A stretch of 64,000 nt of DNA from Paenibacillus sp. USDA918EY (GCF_009870825.1 NZ_WTWY01000001.1:310001-374000); one strand, 5' to 3'. Positions 45,863 through 55,387 are shown, numbered from the stretch's first letter. Numbers and translations are program-made. Notes: generated from the sequence alone by a model not told the origin.

Positions 45863-46011
45863 AACGCACCTCCAAGGATTGGATAACGTTCCATTGCAGG
45901 TACTATCATAGCGGGTTAAAAACAAGAAGTCAAAGCAAAATATTATATCATAACATGAAAATAATAATTTGTCAAGATATAAAATATAGATATTCTGCGC
46001 TGCCGAATCTT

Positions 46012-46052
46012 AAAAAAAGAGCCGGATTTCTCCTTTCGAGAATCCGGCTTTT
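46012..46052 (-). terminator. Terminator after butanediol dehydrogenase
   Basis: GCCGGATTTCTC and GAGAATCCGGC form an 11-bp stem with one bulge; on the minus strand it is followed by a T run (seven T). On the plus strand four T follow, so it may work both ways. Confidence 0.8.
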
Positions 46053-46124
46053 AAAGAATTGGGTGGAAGTTGGATAGATAAAAACGAAAAAAAAGAAAAA
46101 TGAAAAAAACGTTCCAGGGACAAA

Positions 46125-47174
46125 TTATTCCGGTTTAACGAGAATTTTAACCTGGTTTTTTTCCTTGAGCAGCGTTTCGAAGCCTTCGGAAAGTACGTCA
46201 TGGAGCGAAATGCGTTTGGTTACGAGCTTCTCGGCAGGGAAATATCCCTGCTCCATCAGGCTGATGACCGCCGGAAATACGTCGCGGTAGCCGATGATGC
46301 CTTTGACGGTGCGCTCCATCATCACGACGTTATTCGGATGGATCGGCGCTTCTCTTTCGAAAATGCTGACGATCATCAGCTCGCCGCCCATTTTGGTGGA
46401 CGCCAGCGCCTGCGTCAGAACGGGAGGAACGCCGGTGACTTCATAAGCGACGTCGACGCCGCCGTGCGTGCGTTCGTGGATTTCCTTCACGGCGTCGAAT
46501 TCCTTCGGATCGATGACGATCGCGCCAAGCTCCGCCGCTTTTTGCTTCCGTTCCGGCGACAGCTCGACCGCATAAATTTCGGACGCGCCGGAAGCTTTTA
46601 ATGCCTCGATCACCAGCAGTCCGATCGGTCCGGTGCCGAATACGGCCGCTTTATCGCCGACTTTCAGCTTGCTGGAACGGACCGCATGAAGGGCGACGGC
46701 CGACGGTTCGACAAGCGCGCCTTGTTCGTAGGACACGGAGTCCGGGATTTTATGCACCATGCGTTCGTCCGCGGCCACGTAACCGGAAAATCCGCCGCCA
46801 CCGCCGGCAAGGCCGAGAAAGCCCATTTTGGAGCACAGATTGTATTTGCCCTGCTTGCATGCTTCGCATTCGCCGCAGGCATAAATCGGTTCGACGACGA
46901 CGCGGTCGCCTACGCCGAATTTCGTGACGCCTTCGCCGATTTCGACGATTTGCCCGGAAAATTCATGTCCCATCACGATCGGCGCTTTTTCGCCGGTCAG
47001 CGGATGAGGGGCGGTATTCGGAATGAAAATCGGTCCCGCCGTGTATTCGTGCAAGTCGCTGCCGCAGATGCCGCACCACTCCACTCTGATTTTCACTTTG
47101 CCTTTTCCTGCGGCAGGTTCTTCGATGTTGTCGAGACGCAGGTCTCTTTGGCCATGCCATCTTAATGCTTTCAT
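46125..47174 (-). CDS. bdhA: (R,R)-butanediol dehydrogenase-type zinc alcohol dehydrogenase
   Basis: Medium-chain dehydrogenase of 349 residues that interconverts acetoin and 2,3-butanediol in characterised BdhA. Catalytic zinc ligands are in EWCGICGSDLHEY and MGHEFSGQIVEIGEGV; structural zinc Cys residues are in ACGECEACKQGKYNLCSKMG; the NAD fold has AVFGTGPIGLLVIEALKASG. The start 47174 is preferred because GGAGATG lies before it; 47189 is in frame but has no ribosome site. Divergent from a LacI-type regulator with matching operators. Could be a related polyol dehydrogenase. Confidence 0.88.
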   Translation of the reverse strand: MKALRWHGQRDLRLDNIEEPAAGKGKVKIRVEWCGICGSDLHEYTAGPIFIPNTAPHPLTGEKAPIVMGHEFSGQIVEIGEGVTKFGVGDRVVVEPIYACGECEACKQGKYNLCSKMGFLGLAGGGGGFSGYVAADERMVHKIPDSVSYEQGALVEPSAVALHAVRSSKLKVGDKAAVFGTGPIGLLVIEALKASGASEIYAVELSPERKQKAAELGAIVIDPKEFDAVKEIHERTHGGVDVAYEVTGVPPVLTQALASTKMGGELMIVSIFEREAPIHPNNVVMMERTVKGIIGYRDVFPAVISLMEQGYFPAEKLVTKRISLHDVLSEGFETLLKEKNQVKILVKPE

Positions 47175-47239
47175 GCTTGACATCTCCATTCGGTAATAAG
47201 GTCTGAATATGATCAGAAGAGCATCGTTTGCTCATCATA

Positions 47240-47253
47240 CGGAAACGTTTCCG
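47240..47253. promoter_or_regulatory. LacI-type operator in front of bdhA
   Basis: CGGAAACGTTTCCG, a perfect 14-bp palindrome with the central CG typical of LacI-family sites, about 65 bases upstream of the bdhA start. Confidence 0.75.
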
Positions 47254-47434
47254 GAAACTAATATGTCACAACTTGTCGGGATTGTCAAATGCGTTTTGGA
47301 AGGGAACAGGCGGATAGGATACTGAATCCAAAAGCTTTTTTCGCATCGTATCACGGAAATCGTCCGGCATGATTTATCTGGATAAACCATTGATGGTATA
47401 ATAGAAATAAGGGTTGAAAATGTGTAAACAGATA

Positions 47435-47446
47435 GGAAACGATTCC
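47435..47446. promoter_or_regulatory. LacI-type operator in front of the regulator gene
   Basis: GGAAACGATTCC, the same half-site with one central mismatch, 23 bases before the TTG start of the regulator, between its likely -10 box (TATAAT 47397-47402) and gene. Fits autoregulation. Confidence 0.65.
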
Positions 47447-47469
47447 GAACTAAGGAGGGCCAAATCGGT

Positions 47470-48501
47470 TTGTCGAAAAATTCAAAGGTAACCATCGAAG
47501 ACGTGGCCCAAAAAGCCGGTGTGGGAATTGCGACGGTATCCAGAGCCATCAACAATTCGGGGGGCATCAGCGAAAAAACGAAAGCGAAAGTGCTGGAGGC
47601 GATCGAGGAGCTTGGATTCATTCCGAGCATTGCGGCGCAAAGCCTTAAGGTGCGGAACACGTACCAGATCGCGCTGGCTGTGCCCGATATACGCAACGCG
47701 TTTATGCCGGAAATCGCCTGGTCCGTGGAGCAGGCCGCCAAACACCACGGCTATCGGGTGGTCAACATCAACACGTCCGGCATCGGGCAGGTCGAGCTGG
47801 AAACGATCCGGGACGTCAAAAAACTGCATGTGGACGGCCTGATCATTTTGCCGCTGGCTTATCCGAAAAACTTCGTGGAGCTCGTGAACAAAACTCCGCT
47901 GCCAATATCGATCATCAATTACGGCAAAAAGCTCGATCCCGACATTAAAGCGGACGTCGTCTGCATGTCGCAGCAGGAAGGGCGCCTTGCGATGGAGCAT
48001 CTGATCGGCATCGGCCGCACGCGGATCGGGTACGCCGGGGCGCCGAGGGATATCATCGAAGAGCGTTACAATGCGTACGTCAATTCGTTGACTCATGTGG
48101 ATTTGTCGCTTGTTTATTTCGGCGAGGACTTTTCGTTAAGCACGGGGGCGAAGGCGGCCGATTACTTCAAAAGTTTGAAGAACATGCCGGACGCGGTTTA
48201 CGCCGGAAACGACATGGTGGCGATCGGCCTGATCAACCGCTTCAAGGAGCTTGGGGTCAGGGTGCCGGAGGATGTGGCGGTGGTAGGCATCGACAACAAC
48301 ATATGGACGACGCTCACATCGCCGCAAATCAGCTCGGTATCCATCATGGGAGCGGAGGTGTCCCGTTTGGCGACGGAGCTGCTGCTGAAACGAATCCGCG
48401 ATCAATCCAAAGGCGTATACGAAAGGGTGCAGTTCGAGCCGAGGCTGATCGTGCGCGAGTCTAGCGTGAAAATGAAGCGGAGCACGGTTTACTTGGAGTA
48501 A
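47470..48501 (+). CDS. LacI-family transcriptional regulator
   Basis: Repressor of 343 residues. The DNA-binding head is VTIEDVAQKAGVGIATVSRA INNSGGISEKT with hinge helix SIAAQSLKVRN, then a periplasmic-binding-like sensor (IALAVPDIRNAFMPEIAWSV; VYAGNDMVAIGLINRFKELG). TTG 47470 follows AAGGAGG by 10 bases. Paired operators on both sides of the intergenic region suggest control of itself and bdhA. Effector unknown. Confidence 0.93.
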   Translation: MSKNSKVTIEDVAQKAGVGIATVSRAINNSGGISEKTKAKVLEAIEELGFIPSIAAQSLKVRNTYQIALAVPDIRNAFMPEIAWSVEQAAKHHGYRVVNINTSGIGQVELETIRDVKKLHVDGLIILPLAYPKNFVELVNKTPLPISIINYGKKLDPDIKADVVCMSQQEGRLAMEHLIGIGRTRIGYAGAPRDIIEERYNAYVNSLTHVDLSLVYFGEDFSLSTGAKAADYFKSLKNMPDAVYAGNDMVAIGLINRFKELGVRVPEDVAVVGIDNNIWTTLTSPQISSVSIMGAEVSRLATELLLKRIRDQSKGVYERVQFEPRLIVRESSVKMKRSTVYLE

Positions 48502-48530
48502 TCGGACTCGGAAGGGAATAAGGTGGAAAG

Positions 48531-49022
48531 ATGAATATTGAACAAAAGATTCGTCAGGCCATATCGCTGCGGGCATCGGGCGACGCGGAACAAGCCAGGG
48601 AATGTTGGCTGTCGCTGCTGGAGGAGGAGCCGGGCAATGCGGAAATTTGGTACCAAACGGCATGGACCCATGATGCTCTCGGGCTCGAAAGGGAGGCGGT
48701 GCCGTATTATGAGGAGGCCATCCGGTTAGGGCTTGGCGAAGAATCGCTGGCCGGCGCGCTGCTTGGTCTCGGAAGCACGCTTAGAACGCTCGGGGAATAC
48801 GGCCGGGCATCGGAGGTGCTTGAACAGGGGCTCAGAACGTTTCCGGAGCGAAGAGAATTCCGCGTCTTTTATGCGATGGTGTTGTATAATCTAGGCAGAC
48901 ACGCGCAGGCGATGGAGCTGCTGCTTGCCGAAATCGCCGATACGTCCGGGGATGACGGGATTCGCGGCTACGCCAAGGCGATCCGCTTTTATGCGGATAA
49001 GCTGGATGAAGTATGGGAGTGA
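48531..49022 (+). CDS. Tetratricopeptide-repeat protein
   Basis: Helical repeat protein of 163 residues with about four TPR-like units: ASGDAEQARECWLSLLEEEP, AWTHDALGLEREAVPYYEEA, GSTLRTLGEYGRASEVLEQG and AMVLYNLGRHAQAMELLLAE. AAGGTGG precedes the ATG. It is the first of three closely spaced rightward genes ending in a phosphatase. Probably a protein-binding scaffold; partner unknown. Confidence 0.88.
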   Translation: MNIEQKIRQAISLRASGDAEQARECWLSLLEEEPGNAEIWYQTAWTHDALGLEREAVPYYEEAIRLGLGEESLAGALLGLGSTLRTLGEYGRASEVLEQGLRTFPERREFRVFYAMVLYNLGRHAQAMELLLAEIADTSGDDGIRGYAKAIRFYADKLDEVWE

Positions 49023-49061
49023 GCGTAACGCTCAGAGGGTCTCAAGGGGAGGGGCGAGCGG

Positions 49062-49502
49062 ATGAAGTTGCAAGGCATCAACCATCTATGCTTTTCGGTT
49101 TCGAACCTGGACGCTTCGGTTTCTTTTTATGAACATGTGCTTGGCGCCAAACGGCTTGTCCAAGGGAAAAAGCTTGCCTATTTCGACCTGGACGGGCTGT
49201 GGATTGCGCTGAACGAAGAAGACGTCGAGCGGGAAACGATGCCACGGACGTATACTCATATCGCCTTTTCGGTGAAGGAAGAGGAGTTTGAACTTTGGCT
49301 CCGCCGTTTAAGCGAGCTTCATGTGCGGGTGCTTCCCGGAAGGGAGCGCGACGAAAGGGACAAACGATCGGTGTACTTCCTGGACCCGGACGGTCACCGC
49401 TTCGAGCTGCATACGGGGACGCTTCGTGACCGGCTTGATTATTACCGGGAAGAAAAAGGACACATGACATTTTACGACGAATGGCAGGGGGAACGATCAT
49501 GA
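49062..49502 (+). CDS. fosB: FosB metallothiol transferase (fosfomycin inactivation)
   Basis: Metal-dependent enzyme of the glyoxalase fold that adds a thiol (bacillithiol in the Bacillota) to fosfomycin. Opening [20 protein letters not shown] and the metal ligands His-8, His-66 (YTHIAFSV) and Glu-115 ([12 protein letters not shown]) agree with FosB, as does the C-terminal [15 protein letters not shown]. 146 residues, close to the family length. The stop overlaps the next ATG (ATGA), so the two are coupled. Activity in vivo is not shown by sequence alone. Confidence 0.92.
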   Translation: MKLQGINHLCFSVSNLDASVSFYEHVLGAKRLVQGKKLAYFDLDGLWIALNEEDVERETMPRTYTHIAFSVKEEEFELWLRRLSELHVRVLPGRERDERDKRSVYFLDPDGHRFELHTGTLRDRLDYYREEKGHMTFYDEWQGERS

Positions 49503-50083
49503 CAACGATAGGTTGGGTCAGACACGGCATCACGGATTGGAACGTGGAGAAAAAAGCGCAGGGCCAAACGGATATTCCTTTAAACGACACGGGGCGGGCT
49601 CAAGCACGGGCGCTGGCGGAACGTTTCCGGCACGAAACATGGGACGCGGTGTATACCAGCGATCTGTCGCGGGCCAGGGAGACGGCCGAAACGATCGCAA
49701 AAGCGCTGGGCATTCCGCTATATGTGGATGAGCGATTGCGAGAGAAGGGCTGCGGCAAAATCGAAGGCACGACGGAGGACGACAGAATCCGGATGTGGGG
49801 CGAGGATTGGAGAGAAATGGAGCTGGGCATCGAGACCGAGGAATCGATGATTTCCCGCGGAACCGAACTCGTGCGGCAGGTTTGCGAACGGCATCCGGGG
49901 CAGCGCGTGCTCCTCGTGAGCCACGGGGCCCTGATTTCAACGATGCTTCCGGCCCTCGTTGCGAACATGGAAACGCGCGAGCATCTTCACAATACTTCGG
50001 TCACGCTCATCCGCAAGCTGGATGAACTGTGGGTGTGCGATTTGTACAATTGCCGCCGCCATTTGGACGCGGTGAATCTGTAA
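49499..50083 (+). CDS. Histidine phosphatase (phosphoglycerate mutase-like)
   Basis: Phosphatase of 194 residues. The catalytic RHG motif is [20 protein letters not shown], followed by [20 protein letters not shown] and the second His in [16 protein letters not shown]. Four-base overlap with fosB. Relatives act on sugar phosphates or small phosphate esters; substrate unknown. A longer frame upstream to 49481 lies inside fosB. Confidence 0.92.
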   Translation: MTTIGWVRHGITDWNVEKKAQGQTDIPLNDTGRAQARALAERFRHETWDAVYTSDLSRARETAETIAKALGIPLYVDERLREKGCGKIEGTTEDDRIRMWGEDWREMELGIETEESMISRGTELVRQVCERHPGQRVLLVSHGALISTMLPALVANMETREHLHNTSVTLIRKLDELWVCDLYNCRRHLDAVNL

Positions 50084-50352
50084 CCGAACCGGACCGCGGG
50101 GGAAGTATAATTTGGATCGCCTGCGAAATGAAGCATTGTGCAATGGTGGGCGTACAGGTATACTTTGGATATTGCCGATGTGTCCGCCGGTATCCGGCGC
50201 GGGTTGCCGAAGACCGGGAGAAGCGGGCGACAGGGGGCATCGAGACGATAGCAGACGGTGAGCAGGCGGCGGCATCGGCGGCCTTCCCCGGGCCGGGTAC
50301 ATACGGAAAGGGACGCTCACGTTCACGGCTAGGATGGGATGACAGGATATCT

Positions 50353-51285
50353 ATGATTACGACCGTAACATTGAATGCAGCCATCGATAAGACGTATTAT
50401 CTTCCGTCGTTTCCGCTGGGCAAGGTTTCACGGGTGCAGCGGTTTCGGGCCGCGCCGGGCGGCAAAGGAATCAACGTGGCAAAAGTCGTGGCCCAGCTTG
50501 GCGTGCCGGTGACCGCAACCGGTTTCGTAGGGGGATTCAACGGCGAAATGATCAAGCAGCTTCTGGACCGGATGGGGATCAAACATGATTTCGTATCCGT
50601 CGAAGGGGAATCGCGGGTTTGCCTGAACATTTTGGATGAGGAAAACGGCGTGTCCACCGAGCTGTTGGAGCCGGGACCAATCGTGGGCCCGGAAGCTTTG
50701 GCGCAGATGGAGGATAAAATCCGCGAGCATGCGGCCAAGTCCCGTATCGTTTGCTTCAGCGGCAGTCTGCCTGCCGGCGTTCCGAAGGATTTTTACGTGA
50801 AGCTGGTGGGCATCGCCAAGGAAGCCGGGGCTTACGTGATTTTGGATGCGAGCGGGGACGCGCTGAGGCTGGGCCTGGAGGCAGGGCCGGATATGATCAA
50901 ACCGAACGAGGAGGAAGTCGAAGGGCTTCTCGGGATCGAGGTCAAGGATGAGGCGGCGCTGCAAAAAGCGGTGGAAACGCTGCTGCAAACCTACGGCATG
51001 GAACGGATCAGCGTGTCGCTCGGCGGCGCGGGCTCCATGGTCGCATCATCGGACGGCTGTTTCCGGGTCGAGACGCCAAAAGTCGATGTCGTGAACACGG
51101 TCGGCTGCGGGGATTCCTACGTCGCCGGGATGGCGGTTTCGCTGGCCAATGGGTTGTCCTTTGAGGAAGGACTGGCTCTGGCTTCGGCAGCGGGCACCTC
51201 GAACGCCATGACGGACGAAGCGGGTCTCATCGAGCCGGAAACGGTGGAGCGGCTGCGCCAGCAGGTGCAGATCGCCAAAGTTTAG
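50353..51285 (+). CDS. 1-phosphofructokinase family (PfkB) hexose kinase
   Basis: PfkB-fold sugar kinase, 310 residues. N-terminus MITTVTLNAAIDKTYYLPSF, substrate loop GGKGINVAKVVAQLGVPVTA, ATP motif VNTVGCGDSYVAGMAVSLAN with the catalytic Asp. It fits 1-phosphofructokinase (FruK) or tagatose-6-phosphate kinase (LacC). ATG 50353 has only a modest ACAGGAT ribosome site; the open frame runs back to 50029, into the phosphatase gene. No fructose PTS gene is adjacent, so FruK is not certain. Confidence 0.9.
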   Translation: MITTVTLNAAIDKTYYLPSFPLGKVSRVQRFRAAPGGKGINVAKVVAQLGVPVTATGFVGGFNGEMIKQLLDRMGIKHDFVSVEGESRVCLNILDEENGVSTELLEPGPIVGPEALAQMEDKIREHAAKSRIVCFSGSLPAGVPKDFYVKLVGIAKEAGAYVILDASGDALRLGLEAGPDMIKPNEEEVEGLLGIEVKDEAALQKAVETLLQTYGMERISVSLGGAGSMVASSDGCFRVETPKVDVVNTVGCGDSYVAGMAVSLANGLSFEEGLALASAAGTSNAMTDEAGLIEPETVERLRQQVQIAKV

Positions 51286-51315
51286 GATCCTGGCCGAGAG
51301 TTCATTTCGGATATG

Positions 51316-51345
51316 AGCCTGGCGCTTGAAGCGCCGGGCTTTTTG
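51316..51345 (+). terminator. Intrinsic terminator after the PfkB kinase
   Basis: AGCCTGGCGC, TTGAA loop, GCGCCGGGCT with one G-U pair, then TTTT. Confidence 0.8.
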
Positions 51346-51486
51346 CCGTTTCCGCCTTCATTTTGCGAGCGGACGGGATGCTCCGCATGACCCGTTCCTG
51401 AAAACCCTTTATATTTCCGAAAAAGAAGGAATCGGCGGCGCAGGGGAAGAATGTTACCATCAAACGAGGATTAAAAGGAGAACTGC

Positions 51487-52170
51487 ATGATTAAAGCGCT
51501 TATTTTTGATTTCGACGGACTGATCGTGGATACGGAATCGCCGGCCTACCACGCCTTTTGCAAAATATACGGGGAATACGGCAGAGAGCTGCCGCTCGAG
51601 CTGTACGCCCGATGCGTCGGCACTTCCTTCGATGCTTTTAACCCGTATACCCATCTCGCCGGATTGTTGGGGCAAGAAGGGGATCCCGAGCGGATCCGCC
51701 AGCAGGTCGACGTATGCTACCGCGATCTGCTGAAGGACGTGCAGCCAAGGCCCGGCGTCATATCGTACTTGCAGGAAGCGAAGAAGCTGGGGCTTCGGGT
51801 TTGCATCGCTTCGAGTTCTTACTACAACTGGATTGAGCCGTATTTGGACCGATTTAACCTCCACGGATATTTCGACTTTATCAACACGGCGGATTTGGTC
51901 AAAAAGGTAAAACCGGACCCCGAGCTCTATCTGCTGTCCCTGCAAAAGCTGGAGGTGCGACCGGAGGAAGCCGTTTCCTTCGAGGATTCCTTGAACGGTT
52001 TTAACGCAGCGAAGTCGGCCGGAGTGCGCACGGTGATCGTGCCGAACGAAATGACGGCGACCTTTAAGTTCGAAGGATACGACCTGATCATTCCCGACAT
52101 GGAAGCGATGCCGTTAAACGAGCTGATCCGGCGGCTAGAGCGACAAAAACGGGTTGAGGAATCGGAATAA
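51487..52170 (+). CDS. HAD-family phosphatase (beta-phosphoglucomutase-like)
   Basis: Phosphatase or phosphomutase of 227 residues. The catalytic motif is LIFDFDGLIVDTESPAYHAF (DxD), with IASSSYYNWIEPYLDRF (motif II Ser) and KPDPELYLLSLQKLEVRPEE, then FEDSLNGFNAAKSAGVRTVI (motif IV). AAAAGGAG precedes the ATG. The cap domain is of the small helical type. Substrate unknown. Confidence 0.92.
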   Translation: MIKALIFDFDGLIVDTESPAYHAFCKIYGEYGRELPLELYARCVGTSFDAFNPYTHLAGLLGQEGDPERIRQQVDVCYRDLLKDVQPRPGVISYLQEAKKLGLRVCIASSSYYNWIEPYLDRFNLHGYFDFINTADLVKKVKPDPELYLLSLQKLEVRPEEAVSFEDSLNGFNAAKSAGVRTVIVPNEMTATFKFEGYDLIIPDMEAMPLNELIRRLERQKRVEESE

Positions 52171-52219
52171 TCATCCTTTGACATTCGATAAAAAAATTCA
52201 TTTTTTTACATGTTTCCGA

Positions 52220-52249
52220 TTGACGGATGACGGAGTGCCCCTTTATGAT
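52220..52249 (+). promoter_or_regulatory. Candidate promoter for the TrpX-like operon
   Basis: TTGACG (52220-52225), 18-base spacer, TATGAT (52244-52249), about 130 bases before the start. The 126-base leader has no T-box or terminator structure that I can see. Confidence 0.5.
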
Positions 52250-52375
52250 TATGAATAATCAATGGATTGTATGGAATGGAAAATTTTATACGATCGGCAC
52301 TTCTTTTTTTTACCCAATTGCTTTAATGCTTTCGAACGCGAAAGCGATGTAGAGGAAAATGTTGGAGGGGTCTTT

Positions 52376-53416
52376 ATGTTGAAGAAAAAATGGTTGCCAG
52401 TCGTTATGTCGGTGATTCTGGGAGCGGCGCTAGCGGGCTGCGGCAGCAGTGACGGCAAAAAAACGGAAGCGGGCGGGTCCGAAACCCAGACGGATAAGAA
52501 AACGTATAAAATCGCCATTTCCCAAATCATGGAACATCCGTCTCTGGATGCGACACGGGAAGGATTCCTCGCTGCCCTTAAAGATGCAGGGATATCCGAA
52601 GGCGACAATCTGAAGGTTGATTACAAAAATGCACAAGGGGATGCGGCGACGAATCTATCGATCGCTCAAACGATCGCTTCGAACAAGGAAGATCTCGTAT
52701 TCACGATCGCTACAGGTTCGACTCAAGCTGTGGTAAAGCAAGTGAAAGACAAGCCGATTGTATTCGCGTCCGTCACGGATCCGGTTGATGCAAAAATCGT
52801 ATCGAACCTGGAAAAACCGGGAGGCAACGTAACCGGCGTATCGGATACGAACCCGGCTGCGGTTCAGCGACTGACGGATTTTATCGCCAAATATTTCCCG
52901 AACATCAAAACGGTGGGGCTTGTCATCAACGAAGGAGAACCCAACGCGGAAGTTATGGCAAAAAACGCAGAAGAAATGTTCGGCAAACATAATATCAAGC
53001 TGGTAAGAGCGGCCGTGACAAATACGTCCGAAGTGAAGCAGGCTGCTCAGTCTTTGGTCGGCCGTTCCGACGCGTTTTTCACGACGTTGGATAATACCGT
53101 GGTCAGCGGCGTCGATTCGATCATCCAGGTGGCGAACGAAAATCATATCCCGTTTTTCTCCAGCGACTATGACACCGTAGAAAAAGGCGCGTTTGCGACG
53201 GTCGGATTCAAATATTTCGATCATGGCTATGAAGCCGGCAAAATCGCCGTGGATATCCTGAAAAACGGCAAAAACCCCGGCGACATCCCGGTAAGTATGC
53301 AGGAAAAGCTTGACGTCGTGCTGAACCTTAAGGCTGCTGAAGCGCAGGGCGTTACGGTGACGGACGAAATGAAAAACGAAGTTCAGGACAAGGATAACTA
53401 TATTCTCAATAAGTAA
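52376..53416 (+). CDS. TrpX-like ABC substrate-binding lipoprotein
   Basis: Lipoprotein of 346 residues for the ABC importer below (COG2984). The signal peptide KKKWLPVVMSVILGAALAGC ends in the lipobox with Cys-23 region. The body has IAISQIMEHPSLDATREGFL, IATGSTQAVVKQVKDKPIVF ASVTDP and AVQRLTDFIAKYFPNIKTVG. GGAGGGG precedes ATG 52376. Characterised relatives bind tryptophan or tyrosine; the ligand here is inferred. Confidence 0.9.
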   Translation: MLKKKWLPVVMSVILGAALAGCGSSDGKKTEAGGSETQTDKKTYKIAISQIMEHPSLDATREGFLAALKDAGISEGDNLKVDYKNAQGDAATNLSIAQTIASNKEDLVFTIATGSTQAVVKQVKDKPIVFASVTDPVDAKIVSNLEKPGGNVTGVSDTNPAAVQRLTDFIAKYFPNIKTVGLVINEGEPNAEVMAKNAEEMFGKHNIKLVRAAVTNTSEVKQAAQSLVGRSDAFFTTLDNTVVSGVDSIIQVANENHIPFFSSDYDTVEKGAFATVGFKYFDHGYEAGKIAVDILKNGKNPGDIPVSMQEKLDVVLNLKAAEAQGVTVTDEMKNEVQDKDNYILNK

Positions 53417-53549
53417 TAGTATGGATTGGTGATAGGGAGTGGCGATATCCTTCGTCCACTCCCTTCAATACATAAGGGAAGATGTCACGCTTTTTAGAAA
53501 AAGGCGACGAAGACGAGTGCTGAAATCGTACTGAAGGAGGAAAGTCATC

Positions 53550-54476
53550 ATGATGAGTTTGAGTTCATTATTGGGTGCAGTCGAGCTTGGTCTTCTATAC
53601 TCCCTGATGGCGCTTGGAGTCTATATTACGTTCCGGATTCTCGATTTTCCGGATTTGACCGTTGACGGCAGCTTTACGACGGGCGGCGGCATCGCGGCCG
53701 TCATGATCTCCCACGGTTATAATGCCTGGCTGACCTGTATCGTGGCCTTTATGGGCGGCCTCATCGCAGGGACAATTACTGGACTCCTGCATACGAAAGG
53801 GAAAATTAACGGACTATTGTCGGGGATATTGATGATGATTGCTCTTTATTCCATAAATATGCGGATCATGGGCAAACCGAATATCGCCATTATCGATGCC
53901 GGCACCGTGTTCACAACAGCCAATCCGTGGATTCTGCTTCCGGTGATCGTCATTATCGTATTGTTGCTGATGAACTGGTTTCTGCATACGGATCTTGGCC
54001 TCGCGCTTCGCGCGACGGGGGACAACGACCGGATGATCCGCAGCTTCGGCGCAAACACGGACACGACCAAAATCATCGGGGTTAGCCTTTCCAACGGTTT
54101 GGTTGCTTTGTCCGGAGCCCTGATCGCACAGCAATCCGGTTTTGCGGACATTTCAATGGGGATCGGGATGATCGTTATTGGGCTCGCTTCGGTCATTATC
54201 GGCGAAGCCATATTCGGGGCAAGAAACGTCATTCATGCCACGATTGCCGTCGTGCTGGGCTCGATTGTCTATCGGATCGTGGTCGCGCTCGCGCTTCGCG
54301 TCGAATGGCTGGATGCGTCGGATATAAAGGTGATCACCGCGGTGATCGTCATTATAGCGCTTGTTTTCCCGACGGCAAGCCGGGCGATCAAGCAGAAACA
54401 GCTTGCGAAGAGACGGACGCTCGAATTGACGGGCTCCGCACGGCAAGGTGCTTCGGGAGGTGATCTCCATGCTTGA
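53550..54476 (+). CDS. TrpY-like ABC transporter permease
   Basis: Membrane permease of 308 residues (COG4120), with about nine hydrophobic segments. Recognisable parts: GLLYSLMALGVYITFRILDF PDLTVDGSFT, GALIAQQSGFADISMGIGMI and VIGLASVIIGEAIFG. GAAGGAGG precedes the ATG; the second ATG (53553) is equally possible. The stop overlaps the ATPase start by eight bases. Confidence 0.92.
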   Translation: MMSLSSLLGAVELGLLYSLMALGVYITFRILDFPDLTVDGSFTTGGGIAAVMISHGYNAWLTCIVAFMGGLIAGTITGLLHTKGKINGLLSGILMMIALYSINMRIMGKPNIAIIDAGTVFTTANPWILLPVIVIIVLLLMNWFLHTDLGLALRATGDNDRMIRSFGANTDTTKIIGVSLSNGLVALSGALIAQQSGFADISMGIGMIVIGLASVIIGEAIFGARNVIHATIAVVLGSIVYRIVVALALRVEWLDASDIKVITAVIVIIALVFPTASRAIKQKQLAKRRTLELTGSARQGASGGDLHA

Positions 54477-55263
54477 GATTTCGCAGGTATCGAAGCTTTT
54501 TAATCCGGGGACGCCGGATGAAAAAATCGCGCTGCATCACATCCATTTGAAACTCAATCCCGGCGATTTTGTTACGATCATCGGAAGCAACGGGGCAGGC
54601 AAATCGACCTTGATGAACATTATTTCCGGCGTCATGAAGCCGGATGCAGGGAACGTAATCATAGAAGGCCAGGCGATTGGCGCTCTTCCCGAATATCGGC
54701 GCAGCAAATGGATCGGCCGCGTATTCCAGGATCCGATGGCGGGGACGGCCCCGCATATGACCATTGAGGAAAACTTGATCATGGCTTATCGCAGAGGGGC
54801 GCGTCGCGGGCTTTCGATCAGCATCAACGCCGGACGTCGCAGCATGTTCCGCGAATCGCTCAAACGTTTGGGCATCGGTCTCGAAAATCGCCTTCGCGCC
54901 AAAGTCGGGCTGTTGTCCGGCGGGGAACGGCAGGCGCTCAGCCTCCTGATGGCCACGTTCACGAAACCGCAAATCCTGCTTCTTGACGAGCATACCGCCG
55001 CGCTTGACCCGGCCCGGGCGGAGCTTATTACGAAGCTGACGGAGAACATCGTCCGGGAAATGCAGCTGACGACGCTGATGGTAACCCACAACATGGAGCA
55101 GGCGATCCGGCTTGGGAACCGGCTCATCATGATGGATAAAGGGCGGATCATACTCGATATCGACGAACAGCGGAAAAAACATTTGACCGTTGAGGAGCTG
55201 CTGGGCGAATTTGAGCGAATCAGCGGCCACAAGCTTTCCGATGACCGGGTTGTGTTAGGCTGA
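54469..55263 (+). CDS. TrpZ-like ABC transporter ATPase
   Basis: Cytoplasmic ATPase of 264 residues for the importer (COG1101). Walker A IIGSNGAGKSTLMNIISG, signature LLSGGERQALSLLMATFTKP, Walker B ILLLDEHTAALDP, switch His in TLMVTHNMEQ. Start ATG 54469 follows GGGAGGTG and overlaps the permease gene; the frame opens earlier at 54448. Together with the two upstream genes it forms a complete importer. Confidence 0.95.
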   Translation: MLEISQVSKLFNPGTPDEKIALHHIHLKLNPGDFVTIIGSNGAGKSTLMNIISGVMKPDAGNVIIEGQAIGALPEYRRSKWIGRVFQDPMAGTAPHMTIEENLIMAYRRGARRGLSISINAGRRSMFRESLKRLGIGLENRLRAKVGLLSGGERQALSLLMATFTKPQILLLDEHTAALDPARAELITKLTENIVREMQLTTLMVTHNMEQAIRLGNRLIMMDKGRIILDIDEQRKKHLTVEELLGEFERISGHKLSDDRVVLG

Positions 55264-55340
55264 TACCGGACGGATCAGTAAAACCGATGACTGAAATAGG
55301 TCAGGGAAAGCATCCATAAAGAGACTTTGATATCCGTGAA

Positions 55341-55387
55341 AGAAGAACAAGAGCTGTCGCAGGCGACAGCCGCTTGTTCTTCTTTTT
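55341..55387 (+). terminator. Strong terminator after the TrpXYZ-like operon
   Basis: AGAAGAACAAG pairs with CTTGTTCTTCT and CTGTCGC with GCGACAG inside, followed by TTTT. Confidence 0.9.

Noticed and set aside
50029..50352. N-terminal extension of the PfkB kinase
   Set aside because: It would overlap the phosphatase gene and adds sequence foreign to the family; kinase homology starts at 50353.
52250..52375. T-box or other tryptophan-sensing leader before the TrpX-like gene
   Set aside because: The leader is only 126 bases with no T-box core or terminator/antiterminator pair.
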